Positions 24,765-36,742 of a DNA stretch of 64,000 nt are shown in pieces; within the stretch, counting starts at the first letter, position 1; each line of letters starts with the position of its first letter. A program made the translations under genes and the position numbers. The notes below the pieces were generated by a model. The model was not told the origin of the DNA, made no database searches, and was given only the letters and a program-made list of their open reading frames with translations. Source of the stretch: Diphasiastrum complanatum (taxonomy: Eukaryota > Streptophyta > Lycopodiopsida > Lycopodiales > Lycopodiaceae); assembly GCA_029204225.1 (NCBI GenBank), contig CM055111.1, positions 9,170,188 through 9,234,187 on the forward strand. The letters run 5' to 3'.

Positions 24765-24845
24765 ATAATGCACCATTTTTGCATGCATTTGTAAACCAAA
24801 AACTAGTATAAAACTGTCTATATTTAATGTTTTTGGAAGGACTAG

Positions 24846-24881
24846 AATAAAAATGAGACTTGCACAAGTCTCATTTTTATT
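24846..24881. repeat. Perfect 17-bp-stem hairpin with 2-base loop
   Basis: AATAAAAATGAGACTTG, then CA, then the exact reverse complement. A second near-perfect palindrome (AGCTAATATC and its complement) follows at 24897-24919. Confidence 0.9.
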
Positions 24882-24906
24882 AAACATGTCTTCATAGCTA
24901 ATATCA

Positions 24907-24985
24907 ATGATATTAGCTTTCAGCACCAGTTTAAATCAAATGTTATTGATATTAGCTTTCAGCACCAGTTTAAATCAAATGTAAC
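24907..24985. repeat. Two-copy tandem duplication (~39 bp)
   Basis: ATTAGCTTTCAGCACCAGTT plus TAAATCAAATG occurs twice back to back. Confidence 0.9.
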
Positions 24986-25055
24986 GAATCAGGCATTATG
25001 GGACAAACTGTTTTCAAATTCAGTTTCATGGCTACCTCTTGAAGGAGTTCGATTT

Positions 25056-26041
25056 TTGCTTAACATTCCATCGACTCAAATCAAGCTTGTTGTGTTGTCT
25101 CCCTTGAAGTCCTTGCTAGAAGAACAAAAGGCGCAAAGAGAACATCGTGAGATTGATCCATTTGCCTCATTAAATTTTTTGGAATCAAGTATTCAAGCAA
25201 CTTATCATTTTTTCGATGAGTTTGATCAACATTGGTGGATGGACTTTTTTGAGAAACAAAAAATCAGTTTGCTCAATCTCGAACATACATCAACAACTGA
25301 AGAATTTCATTGGCCTCATAAATTAGGAACATCAACTACAACTGTCGAACCTTCAGATCTTCCTTGAGATAATGATTTCTTGCAGCTTGTGCAAGGTGAG
25401 GAACGTGAAATTTATGTGAGCTCAAGGAAGAATAGGCAAAGTGTAAAAGCTGCAAAAATGAAATGGCACGGTGATTTGAATGAAATCCAAATTGGAAGCC
25501 TTGTTGCACTTCTAGCTTCAGAAAACAATGAAGGACAGGATTGCCAAAGTACTTGGTTTTATTCAAAATAATAATCAAACAAAAGTACTACGTGTCCATT
25601 GGTTGCGCACCACTTCAAAGAATGCTTTTTTGGGAAGGTACGAACTCGAAATGTTGCAAGTAGATCCAAAGGGCAAGAGAAAGAAATTGCCAAAAAATCA
25701 ACCAGGAGTCGACGATTTGAATCTACATGATGTAGATGTTTTGGCATTTAATTTTGAATTAACAATGACCAATCATCTACAAAAGTCCACTATATCTATA
25801 TTGAAAGAACGACTTGGATTATTGGAAAAACCATCATCCTCCACTCGTCATCAACAGAGAAAAGCTGATTTACAAGGTTATTTTGTCAACATTAGATGCG
25901 GTTTCTGAGGAAGATATGACAGTTGACTCTGATGAAAAAGACGAGCCTTCCACTTCATCAGCTGAAAACGAGAGCGTTGAGAATATGTCAAGTTATGAAT
26001 TGAGAGGCATCAGCGAAAATTCCTTAGAAAATGTACTTTAA
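25056..26041 (+). pseudogene. Unrecognised reading frames, possible transposase C-terminal region
   Basis: Consecutive open pieces on the plus strand: 25056-25367 (SSIQATYHFFDEFDQHWWMD), 25380-25571 (DLNEIQIGSLVALLASENNE), 25528-25908 (RIAKVLGFIQNNNQTKVLRV, HWLRTTSKNAFLGRYELEML) and 25814-26041 (acidic Ser-rich end). The pattern 'IGxLVA ... IAKVLG ... VxVHWLR ... YELE' resembles small beta-barrel chromatin-reader or BAH/Tudor-like folds and also occurs at the C-termini of some large transposases. I cannot assign it. Overlapping frames imply at least two frameshifts. Confidence 0.4.
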
Positions 26042-26883
26042 AAAAAGAATGTGCAAATATAATTTAAGTTGTTTTGTATTTCAATGGGATTTCGAGTTTC
26101 AAAAATCATTTGTTTTCTTGAATTATTATTTCATTTGTGATTATGACGATTTTATGAAGTTTGCAACAAAAACTTGTAGTTCTTTTTTTAAAATATGCAT
26201 TTTTTGGTTTTTTTAAAAACAAAATTTGGAAATTTATTAAAAAAATCCATGATTTTGGTCTAAAACTAGGACCATTAAAAAACACCAAAAATGATTACTT
26301 TTTTTCAGGTCAAAGTCCCAAAAAAAATGTCATTGTGTTATTAAGAGATATATGTGTTGATTATTATATATAATAATTAGAAAGCATCTTCTTTGAGATA
26401 ATAATACACTTTGCCACAATATTGTTCGACTATTCATTGATCTTTGCAAACACACAAAGGTGTATAACATTGCAATTTTTTTATCAACAAATTAGCTTAG
26501 CAAGCTACCACATGGCTCTCAATTGTAAGGTACTTAGCATCCTTTCAAATGTATATTAAGCTCACGCTCATATTTTTACCCATTAATACCATATTAAAAT
26601 TAATGTCTTTTGATTATAGAATTTTCTCAATATAGAAACACATCATAATGTCCATAAATACATAAGATAGCATGTAATATTCAACTGATAATAACTTCAA
26701 TTCGTCAAAGCATAATAATTTGACATAATGATCATTTGCTTTTTAGTCCACATTTTATTATAAGTATACACTTATTCAAAATCTAAAAAAAAATCTCATT
26801 TGCTTTTAAATTAATCATAAAGTTGTTGTTTATTAACATATTATTCATAATAGTTTTTTTTTTTTTAATACAACAAACTAACT
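26042..26883. other. No gene recognised
   Basis: Very AT-rich, poly-A and poly-T tracts, no motif. Confidence 0.4.
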
Positions 26884-27214
26884 TTTCCATGCGTGGCACT
26901 GCCACGCGTGGCAAATTTCCAAAGCAAAATTTCTTTAAGTATTGTGTTTTGATATTGCCACGCGTGGCAAATTTTTTGACAAATTTTGCCATGCGTATCA
27001 ATAAGAAAAAGCCATCGCTCTGGAATTTTCTCTGAAGATTTGCCACGTGTGGCAAATCCCAAAAGAATCATGTCAGATGACAATTGGTTAAATAAGAACC
27101 GTACGTGGCACTTCCACGCGTGGTTGTGCCATGCCGACATATTTTGGTGCTCATATTTTATGTTTTGAGTTTAAAAAAAATTGCGTGGCACTGCCACGCG
27201 TGGCAGTGCCACGC
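26884..27214. repeat. Cluster of palindromes built on TGCCACGCGTGGCA
   Basis: Exact 14-bp copies at 26900-26913, 26956-26969 and 27192-27205, and near-exact ones at 27041-27054 (CCACGTGTGG) and 27112-27125. The last exact copy lies in a perfect 32-bp palindrome (27183-27214, half-site GCGTGGCACTGCCACG). Half-sites such as GCGTGGCA also occur in between. The GC-rich motif stands out in AT-rich surroundings. Confidence 0.92.
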
Positions 27215-28199
27215 ATAAGAAAAATGTCAAAATTTTGGCTAAGTATCGGGTTCGCGTGACGGCATCGCGTGGCAAAACACACATATGTGTAGTTGTGAAC
27301 CAAACCCCGAAGTGTCTGAAGTCGAAGTCGTTGACGTCATCGACATTGAAGTGGCAGATGAGAACTCAAAGCCAAAAGGTCGAAGTCACTGAAGCCGAAG
27401 TACCCGGAGTGTTGAAGATGAACCTCGAGCCTAAACCAAAAGTTGAGCTAGCAGTTAGTAGCTCAAGGAGCATGAGGGCATTGTGCTATCATGCTCAACC
27501 GCCAAACTAACATTATCAGAGGGTGGCCAACCAATAGGTTAGCGTAAAACCTTTCGTGTAATTCATTGTTAATCTATCTTGCAATCTCATTTGTTGAGAT
27601 AAATGTAGGATAGAATGCGTAAGAAGTAGAAGAAGTAGAGAAGGAAGTAAAATATACTTCTGAGAGCTATGCATCTGCTCAAAATGTAGAAACTCTCATT
27701 AACTCCAAAAAACTTACATAGAATTGATCTAATCACATATAAGTAGGAATCTAGGGTGAGGGAGAGTGAAACATGATGGGACTCCTTCTTTTCCTCCTCT
27801 AAATATGATTGGTTGAGTGACTTATGAGCCTTCAAACTTGATTGGAACAATTTGGTGGATTTCTAGCTTTTGATTGGTCACTAGCTCTCATGCCAACACA
27901 TAGGAAAGTGTCACACATCCAACCTCATCATGAAAAATGTAACAAGCCTAACCTAGCTCGAGCTACATCACTTTCTACTTTTGGCCTAATCATGACTTTA
28001 CATGTGTACTTGCTCAAATGGCCTCTAAAGCCAAAATTGGCCTAATCAACTACTAACACATGGATTGATGTCCACAAAATTTCACCCTAACTCAGCATAG
28101 AACTAAGATGAATATGCCTATTTTCCACACGTGGGAACATGCTCCACACGTGTGAGATTTTCTTATGTACAAGAATTTGCAAAATACTCAAGCTAGATT
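27215..28199. other. No gene recognised
   Basis: A short open frame spans 27181-27510 without family features. It reads partly through the palindromes. Confidence 0.35.
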
Positions 28200-29030
28200 T
28201 TGCAAATTTTCACAGGTGAGTGTGCAATCAAAGGGATTGGCCCAATTCCTATTTCCCTCTCTACTAATAGGAATGTGAATTTGAAGAATGTTTTGTTCAT
28301 TAATCCATCAATAACTAAGAGCCCTCTTAGTGTGAGTCACATGCTTGAAAAAGGTCTTAAAGTGGAGTTTGATGGTGATGCATGCCTGATAAAAAAGGAA
28401 GTGGTTGTGATTGCAAAAGAGAGAAGGCAAGGTAAACTGTTCAAAATTGATGCTTGTGTTGTTGCTAACCAAGTTCGATTTATCGAAAAAGAGCAATTGT
28501 CAATGCAAGAGGTATGGCACAAGAGAATGAGGCCCCTCAACTTTAAGTCATTGGAGGTGATGGCAAAAAGGCAAGTGGTTTTTGGTCTTCCCAAATCTCT
28601 TACTAGCATGAATCATGTTTGTGAGCATTGTGCTTAATCAAAGTCACATAGGTTGTCTTACAAAAGATTTTCATCTAGATCTAGTATGCCTTTCCAACTT
28701 GTGCATCCATATATTCATAGCATTACTACAATTAGCAATGGTGGTGCTAAGATGTATGTGACATTCATTGATGATTTTCGTAGGTTTTGTTGGGTGTATC
28801 TCCTAAAGAGCAAGGATGAGGTGTTTGATGTCTTTGTCAAGTTCAAGATTGCAAGGGAGTTTCAGTTCCACACCAAAATCAAGTGCTTGAGGAGTGACAA
28901 TGGTGATGTGTACATTTCTACCAAGTTCAAAGCATTTTGTGATGCAAATGGGATCACGAGAGAGCAATCAACTCCGAAAACACCACAATAAAATGGAGTG
29001 GCCGAAGGAAACACATATTTTGGCACACTT
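28200..29030 (+). pseudogene. Copia protease end, GAG-pre-integrase and integrase fragment
   Basis: IKGIGPIPISLSTNRNVNLK and VLFI are the C-terminal protease pattern. Next comes the GAG-pre-integrase domain with MQEVWHKRMRPLNFKSLEVM and the zinc-binding CEHCA, then the integrase core: YVTFIDDFRRFCWVYLLKSK (Asp1), KCLRSDNGDVYISTKF (Asp2), TPQ-stop-NGVAEG. It ends there, without RT or RNase H. Stops at 28635 and 28989 break the frame. Confidence 0.88.
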
Positions 29031-29139
29031 CGTGGCTCTTGATTTACTATATAAATCAGTTCATCTTCAAAAGAAACTTCTTCGTCAAAGATATCTGCAT
29101 GCATTTAATTAACCCAACAAGAATATTTTTCCAATATTA

Positions 29140-30320
29140 TAAGCTCTGGATGAAGCTTTTGGTTGAGTCAGCAGATGGACTACCACTTAAGAAGGATTTC
29201 TTAGATTTATGGACATTGTTGAGTACTATGGTGACCTTGTAGAATTCAGCTTGCTAGATACCCCAGGGGAAGGCAAATGCAACAAAATTGAAAATCTGGT
29301 GTGCAGAACCTTTTCAAAAAATGATTGGCCAATATTCATGTCTTAGAAAAGGTTCAGTGTTCAGTGTTTCTCGTGTGTATGCTCCATCACCATCTTGTAC
29401 TTATTCTATGGCATTTTCTCTCTCAGATCCAAAATTCTTCAGTCTCTCTAACATTGATTGTGAAACATGGGCAACGAATATTTTGAGGAACAACATGATC
29501 ATGAGATGTAATATATGCTAAAATGAAAGTTGTTGATTCTCATGGTAATCAAAGCATTGACGTCAATGGTGCAAAGCTTCATGGCAAACTTATATTATCC
29601 CTACCAATCATCAATGTATTTATGGTCGAACAACAAGCTGCAAGACCTTGGATCAAGTGTGTTATTGAGTACTACTACATCAATGTTTGAAAATGGTGAA
29701 GCATGCTTCGGGGACATTCATCTTGGAGAGGGAATGGAGGGCATGTATTGTCTAAGGGTATTTAATGAAGAGGACAATTTACTAAACCTAATAGCTGGCT
29801 TAGACCAACTGATTGTTATTAGGGGAAAAGCTAATAACCATATATGCTTGAGCCCACTAACAATGTAAAAGATTGTATTGAGGTCCACAATTTTTCTGAT
29901 TTGAATCAGCTACATAGGTTAGAATCAAAAAATGGTTCAAACCTTTTTTTGGTTTGTGTTACTAACATTGGGGGATGCTATTTGTGGAGACTAGTAAGTT
30001 CTAACAATAAATAGGTTAGTAGCTACATTGATCCATTGATCTTGATTTTGGTTTTGTACTCATCATTGATGGAACTTTTGGTTGAGTTAGCTGATGGACT
30101 ACCACTTAAGAAGGATTTTAGGGCAATTCTTAGATTTATGGACAATGCTGAGTACTACGGTGACCTTGTAGAATTCAGCTCGCTGGTTGTTATCCTGGGG
30201 GAAGGCAATTGGAACAAAATTGAAAATCTAGTGTGCAAAACCCAAAATATGATTGGCCAACATTCATGTGTTAGAAAAGGTCCAATGGTCAACTTTCTCG
30301 TGTGTATGCTCCATCCGATA
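29140..30320 (+). repeat. Direct duplication: ~240-bp segment at 29150-29390 and 30066-30315
   Basis: Both copies share GGACTACCACTTAAGAAGGA and then the same order through GTGACCTTGTAGAATTCAGC and GAAAATCTxGTGTGCA to TCTCGTGTGTATGCTCCATC. They read LVExADGLPLKKDF in one frame. The intervening 29520-29870 stretch has an open frame (KLHGKLILSLPIINVFM) of unknown family. Confidence 0.85.
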
Positions 30321-30324
30321 TGGG

Positions 30325-30326
<2 letters not shown>

Positions 30327-30357
<31 letters not shown>
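30327..30357 (+). repeat. (GA)n microsatellite
   Basis: About 15 GA units. A second run of about 12 units lies at 30494-30518. Confidence 0.95.
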
Positions 30358-30359
<2 letters not shown>

Positions 30360-30384
30360 CTGGTTTCAGCCATGATTCAATATC

Positions 30385-30475
30385 GCTATGGTTCAGTATT
30401 GTTCAGTATGGTTCAGCATGATTTAGTATGGTTTAGTACTTTTCGGTATGGTTCTTTATGGTTTCAGTTCAGTTT
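30385..30475 (+). repeat. Minisatellite of ~10-bp unit TATGGTTCAG
   Basis: About eight diverged units (GTATGGTTCAG, GTATTGTTCAG, GCATGATTTAG, GTATGGTTTAG, and so on) sit between the two GA runs. Confidence 0.8.
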
Positions 30476-30519
30476 GTTGTGATCTCAGACGGAGGGAGAG
30501 AGAGAGAGAGAGAGAGAGT

Positions 30520-32861
30520 CCTGCTGTAACACGACAAGCCATTCTTCTTTTTTATCCTTGACAGAGTCCAATAGGAATTGATGCACCTAAACTGGACCAC
30601 CCTGTACCCGAAACATTTCTATGAAAATGTACTGCCTAATTAATTAGAGCTTTAATCTGATACCCATATTGTTCACAACAAAACAAAATTTAAAAAGAAA
30701 AACGTTTATCAAAAACTCACCCCCAAACCAGTAACGCGGTTCAAAAACGCGTTTCTAGAAACTAAATGCAACGATGGAATGGAACAAGTATCGTTCACGT
30801 ATCAAACCGTCCGTGATGCCTAAAAATTTCAGAACGTGATACTGTACTGGATCATAATACATGCAATTAGAGGAATAAAAAAAAATCCTAAGTATGCTTA
30901 GATTTGCCGAGATAATGAATGGTGTTAATAGTTAACGCATTTACATAACATCCCATCAACCAATCTGATATACAAAGTTTAGTCGGAAAACTCATAGCAA
31001 ACTCATGAATTAGAAACAATTATAGTAATCTAGAGATATTTCATTTTTCTTCCTTGCTGTTGGAAGAACAAGTTAAATCAACAAAACCTTCAAAGACGTA
31101 GTAACATCATAGATTCATACACGATGAGAGATGATTCTGTACCATGAACTTGGCTTGCAAGAGGATAGATAATGCGCTAACTTCTTGGTAATTATTAAAA
31201 ATCTCAGTCACTCTTCAAAATACCACAACAACATCCAAAATGTCATTATCACGTGATAATCTCAGAGAATCCGACATGTTCAGGTTGGGATCATGTGTAT
31301 CCTAATTTCTCGAGTACATTTCGTGAAGGAAATTCGTTGGACTTCTGCAGCTGGATGTTGGCCGCTTGTACTTTTGATGTTACCAAAAGCGATTCTTTGA
31401 GTTAATCTCGACAAATGAAGATATTTCTATGAATAGATCATGTACCTTTCCTGATTCCAAAGTACGCTGACCTCCAGTCTTCAGTGCTACGCGCTTTTCC
31501 TGCATGGGTTCGAGTCTCAAGCATATTACAGGCACGATAGCTCAAGTTTCGAGTAGCAATGAGCAGGCGGCGATAATTATGTAGTTAGAGAGTTAGGGAA
31601 CGCGATTGAATCGGCTTGTTGAGTTAACAGGCCTCTATCAGTTGACTAATGAACTTTTCCTTTGGCAGTGTTTATTAGACAAATAGAGCTTTTGTCTGAA
31701 TCTCAGATACTGTTGCTTATGATGCTCTCTAAATGGAAGTAGGAACACTGCCATGTGAAACGAAGTAGCTGAGTACTCTTTCATTTGTCTAGTGCCCTCA
31801 ATATCAGGAGCCTGCAGTTTTCAACAGCAATTTCTTAACAATCACTCACTGACTCTATCGATCATGGAATGTATAACTGTTGAAGTTCAAACCGTGGCTT
31901 AAGATCTCGATGGTTTTTTTGCGTTTTTTATTAGTTTCGGACAAACATACAACCAATCCACTTAAAGATCAAGCATTTGTGAACAGAGATTGCTTCTCAC
32001 TCACCAACTGGAGGTCTTTGGAGACAATTGGTCCTCAACATCCAGCTTCGCCAAAGGACGTTGCTCTATTCTGTAGTCGCTGCTCAAGCTAGAGATTCTA
32101 CTTAACTGGGGACGCTTTTCTGTGACAAGTAAAGCTGCAACGGCCATATTTAACTATCCTGCTAGCTATGAAAGTACGTGGAGGAAGCTCGTACCCCGAC
32201 AAAGAAATTTCAGAATTTAAACGTGCAGAGGAACAGATCACAGTAGATTCTATAAAAATGCTTAAAGTTTAAACTCCACGTGACATCTCTACAGCAGTAA
32301 ACGTTACTTCAAAAAAATAATTCAGTCTTACCACTTTCAACGTTGTCGGATGCAGTACTACCCAAATGTATTGTATGATTTCTCCTCAGCTTGTTAAGTC
32401 CAGATTCGGGGCGAGGTCCTGCAACCACATCATCCCAAAGTTTGTCTAACAGTACCATCTTCTGCAATTCAGACACACTGCCAGCAGCAGCAAATAAATC
32501 AAATCCTGACTGCAGCTTGAAAGAATGAGTGCGATCACAAGCTGATGTTCAAGGTATCTATCAGCAATATTTTTCTGCAATAAAAATATAGATAGAATTG
32601 AATCTGCCACCGACGACTTTTCAATTGCTTACTCTTCTTCTTTTCAAGGAATCAATCAAACAATTGACTTGTCCTGTACCTGAGAAGCTCTAGTCTCAAG
32701 CCACAGCTTTCGAGGAGAATAATGTTACGTTATCTAAGGGAGTACCTCCGAAGGAAACGTAAAAAATAGCTGGCTTTTCAACTATATATATACTTCTCTC
32801 TGCCTTTTGCCTTTGCATGTTATGACTATAGTATTATATGTCATTGGTCGGCTTCTAATGT
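30520..32861. other. No gene recognised
   Basis: Mixed composition with no transposon motif or convincing coding exon on either strand. It could hold unique promoter or intron sequence. Confidence 0.4.
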
Positions 32862-32983
32862 CATTAAGTTGACTTTTAATTACCCAATGGGGTTGGCTCA
32901 CTTGGTTGGCTTGGCATCCAAAGTTTCTTTGGTCCCAGGTTCGAGCCTCCCCTTGGAAACCAAGAAGCATTAAGTTGACTTTT
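32862..32983 (+). mobile_element. Short tRNA-derived SINE with perfect 16-bp target-site duplication
   Basis: The 16-mer CATTAAGTTGACTTTT occurs at 32862-32877 and again at 32968-32983. Between them lie 90 bases with RNA polymerase III promoter features: an A-box-like TGGCTCACTTGG (~32895) and a B box GGTTCGAGCC (~32938), in tRNA-like order and spacing (GGGG ... CCCC ends could pair). Flanking duplications of 10-20 bp are the hallmark of LINE-machinery retroposition. The duplication is perfect, so the insertion is young compared with its surroundings. No poly-A tail is evident. Confidence 0.78.
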
Positions 32984-35089
32984 TCACAAAGAATTGTTGC
33001 TGCCCATCTACACAACGTTCTCAAAACATAGCCAACAACGTAATCCTTCCCATCTTCCCATGTACGTCGGATGGGGTGGTGGGTTCATATGTAGATATTT
33101 TTCGAGTGCCTCATACGTGGGTTCAATGAATGAAATCTCTTCCTAATTTAGCTCCATGACATTCCAATGAGTTACCTCTTCCTTAACGCTTTCCATGGTT
33201 TCCTTAAGGCTTTATCCTTGCTGGAGCATGGGAGTATGTGCTTGATGCAAGGATGTTAACACTAAATTGCCAAATATAAAGACCAAATGACTTGCTCATC
33301 AAGGCGAAGTCTCAAGGATATTCATAGTAACTTGTCATAGTCTCATCTAGACTAATAGACAAGCATGCTCATCTAGACTAATAGACAAGGATGTCAAGGC
33401 TAAGCCTCGTGTGGAATAGAATCTCATGGATTTTGACGGTGCACATACTTTCATCAAGCTTGTTAGTGAAGCATTCAATTATTTTCTATATCATTGATGC
33501 TCTGGGACCTATGAATCAGAGGATGTGAATACATCACGTGTGTTGTTCACCAAGTCAAAATTGCACACTTTGAGAATGGATGAAAGTGACACTGAAAATC
33601 ATCAACATACAATACTTTCAATGAGTTTCAAGCCAAAGCAATGAATGCTAATCGAAAAACCATAAAAATCCATCAAATATAGAGTAATTTGTAGTTACGG
33701 TTATCGAGAAAGTCCACAGCATTGATATGTAGTAAAAGCAATCGAAATCTTAAGTGGCAACTCTTTAACTAATTGACCCAACCTCACTACAATTTCCAAT
33801 GTTGTTACTTTATAACAAATGAATTCTCGTAGATGGTTAATGACTCTCGAGGATGAATTATATATAAACAATACTACAGAGCTTATGCATAGGATAAACC
33901 AACCCAACCAATTAGAGGTGTAGATCAAAATCAATATAGCTCATCATCAAGCCCTAACAGACACAATATCGTCAACTATCGTGTTCCTAGCTATGGCAAC
34001 CCATATTGCCACAGCCACTAAGGTGAGTAAGTCTGATTATGAATAGCACACGGAGCTCACCAATATGTATCACATATACTCTAGCACAAGATAGAACTTA
34101 TGGTATGACAAGGATTCAAGCTTTCATAAAGGCTTCTACCATTCTCCTAACCTTGGTATTTTAGGCGATTCTCACCTCCTATTTCCAAGTATAGGTAGCC
34201 ACCTTACAGGATCCTCACCTTAACCCCTCGGATCATTATTAGACATTACTATCAATAATATTGGATATTTTGGAAATATATAAAGAGACCTTTAACCATT
34301 AACTAGAGTCATGTGGGCACCCATGATCAACTTGAGGGCATAGTCATCTAGATTTATTGGAAGAGTATTGGTATAACTATAATACCACCATTTTCATTGT
34401 GCCAAGAACTTAAGACTAGAGAATGGATAATATGGTAGTGATTAGAGCACTATTAGAATGATTGCATGTCATGTTTTGAGTAAGATCATTTTTTCAACAT
34501 TTTTGTGTTAGAAAAACAAAATTTATTGTTTTTAGACTCGTTTTTGTCAACAAAAACAAGTGCATGAATGTTGTCCACATGATTCCAATATTATTCTTTC
34601 CTATGTTACGTGATGAACAATGGAGATAACAACTCTATTTGAAGATATAATACTCAACATGTCATAGCTAAAGTAAAACTAGACCCATTGTGACTCTGTA
34701 ATGTGGGTCCAGTCATATAACTAGGACTAGACACACGTCCTATTATTGGCAACCCGAGTCATGCATAGGTTGCCACAAGAAGTCCTATGTGTATAGTATT
34801 TTAAGTTTTTCAAATATAGTTTTGCTATGTGGAGCTTTGAGAGAAGAGTGAATGCTTAGTGCATTATAGTAGGTGCAACACAAAGGAGTAATTGATTGCG
34901 TCATGGCTACAAACAATAAAAAGGTTGTAAAACGACTTGTAGAGCTTGCCAAAAGTTGCATTATAGTAGGTGCAACACAAAGGAGTAATTGATTGCGTCA
35001 TGGCTACAAACAATAGCAAAAAAAAACCAAAAAATAGACTTTTTTAGTGATTTTTGGGGGGTGGATTACTCGCAATCCATAAGGGAATC
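32984..35089. other. No gene recognised
   Basis: Only short frames. It contains a small duplicated ~24-bp block near 33350 and the 58-bp repeat listed below. Confidence 0.4.
34861..35015. repeat. Perfect 58-bp direct repeat, 97 bp apart
   Basis: The segment beginning GCATTATAGTAGGTGCAACA is identical at 34861-34918 and 34958-35015. Identity implies a recent duplication. Confidence 0.92.
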
Positions 35090-35300
35090 TGTTAGAAATC
35101 AGAGTTGATCTGATTCATATTTTGTAAGCTTCAAATGTGATACTGTAATTAATTAGATTTGCTATATTCTGTTGTGTTCTGGACATGACCCACTATTGTC
35201 ATATCAGTCGGGCACTGATGTCGAAGACGACTACTTGGATTAGCTGAGTAGCCACACACGTAGGAAAAACTTAGCCTGTACAAAGTTATATATAGTGTAT
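35090..35300 (+). mobile_element. Copia-type LTR (same family as 1654)
   Basis: It starts TGTTAGAAAT after AAGGGAATC and aligns with the 1654 copy for about 210 bases with scattered differences and small indels. Confidence 0.7.
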
Positions 35301-35411
35301 GCTATACTCAAGGGCATGTCTTGAGTTTGTCGGTCAAATTTGGCCATATCAAGCCCGACCTTAGTTTGGCAGGTGGTAGGCCAATTTTAGGACACCTGTC
35401 CTTTCATGTAG

Positions 35412-35723
35412 TTGGGGCTTTGGTATATGGAATTTTTCACCCTCAAAATGTCTGATGCAGATAGTGTTTTGAGTCATCTCAACACCTTCAAAAATCTTAT
35501 GGAGCAGATGACTGCAACTGGCTCAATCATAGAAGATTCCGATGCACTCATGACTCTATTATCGAGTCTACCTGAAGCCTATGAAAATTGGGTTCTATTT
35601 CCTAACCTTCATCAACGACTTCTCTCGAAGGACTACTACCTACTTTATGAAGAACAAATCCGAAGCATTCAAGTTCTTCAAGAAATTCAAGGCGTCTGCA
35701 GAAAACCAGACCCAGAGCGTTAG
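35412..35723 (+). pseudogene. Copia gag (UBN2-type) fragment
   Basis: [40 protein letters not shown] and [12 protein letters not shown] follow the Copia gag pattern (length-conserved helices, LxSLPxxYE). It lies ~120 bases after the LTR at 35090, so it may be the start of that element. It is truncated before the zinc knuckle. Confidence 0.85.
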
Positions 35724-36127
35724 GGAAAATATGGGCTCAAAATGGGCCCTTTAAAAAATTTCACTTTTGAGAGAGAAATCAAACCGATAACTTCTGGTCA
35801 CCGTTTTCCTAGTTTTTGGCCTTGCCCGACGTTTAACTGGTATGGTTAACTTTAGACAATAGTTAGTTAAGCATGAGATGTAATAACTTCTCTTCATGCT
35901 CGTCCCAAAATTCGGGACTAGAGTTTTAAGACTGAAAATCTTGGTGTGCTCAATGCAAAAGCTAAAGCAGGAGTAGCAGAACTTTTGAAATCACTATATG
36001 CTTATAGTGAAATATGAGTCAGGACGATTTTTCAATGCAACATAAACATTACAAAAGTAAGGTATGCTAGATGTATTCATGTTGATTTACTGTAGTTTGA
36101 GGCATTTACGGATTGTAGCTTTTAACA
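35724..36127. other. Spacer between Copia gag and transposase-like gene
   Basis: No motif seen. It should contain the left boundary of the following insertion. Confidence 0.35.
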
Positions 36128-36742
36128 ATGGCAATGTTCCATTTGCATGTTGCTCTTCCTATGGAATGCACTCCAATTATTAAGAAAAATTCGAAAGTTA
36201 TAGAGAATGCTACTACAATAGTTAGAGAATTGAGAATGAATAATCATATGAATATAGATTTGTGGGTGGATGGATCAATTTATCCTAATGATCCAGCTAC
36301 CAATTTGTGTCCAGATTTTAAGTCTGTAACTCATCTTCTCAGATTTGTATGTGAAGGAAATAGTGAATTACCTGGATATTGTCAAAGGTTGCGTGATATT
36401 GGAATGCATACCATATCTTGTCTTAATCAGCAATTACAGTTTGCTAATCAACAATGGCAATGTGCAAATCGGTAATTGCTTCATTATGTGCAACACACTA
36501 GTGCTGAAAACAATGCACTCAAGAATGCTATGTCAGAATTGAATGCTACAGTCACTACTCTTCGGAGATCAAATCAAAAAATGTTAGAATCTATGGAAAA
36601 GTTGCGATCCGAGAGTTTAAAATCTGTTGTTGATATAAAAATTATCAAAAAGGCAATGATGAAGAGGAAAATAAAGAGAGTATCGATGAAGAATATTGAT
36701 GATTTATCCACACATAGCGACAATCAAAAACAAAGATTTTGA
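36128..36742 (+). pseudogene. Unrecognised N-terminal part of a transposase-like gene
   Basis: Two frames (36128-36475, 36476-36742) separated by a stop: NMNIDLWVDGSIYPNDPATN, DFKSVTHLLRFVCEGNSELP, then a coiled-coil segment (SELNATVTTLRRSNQKMLES) and a Lys-rich end. Position and strand suggest it belongs with the frame at 36962. Confidence 0.35.

Larger units (their letters stand above)
24152..25055. other. Non-coding, hairpin-rich spacer
   Basis: No gene. It contains an (AC)n run, a perfect 36-bp palindrome and a duplicated ~39-bp block, listed separately. Confidence 0.4.

Noticed and set aside
32878-32967. A functional tRNA gene
   Set aside because: A and B boxes exist, but the anticodon arm and full cloverleaf are not convincing, and the flanking direct repeats indicate a retroposed SINE.
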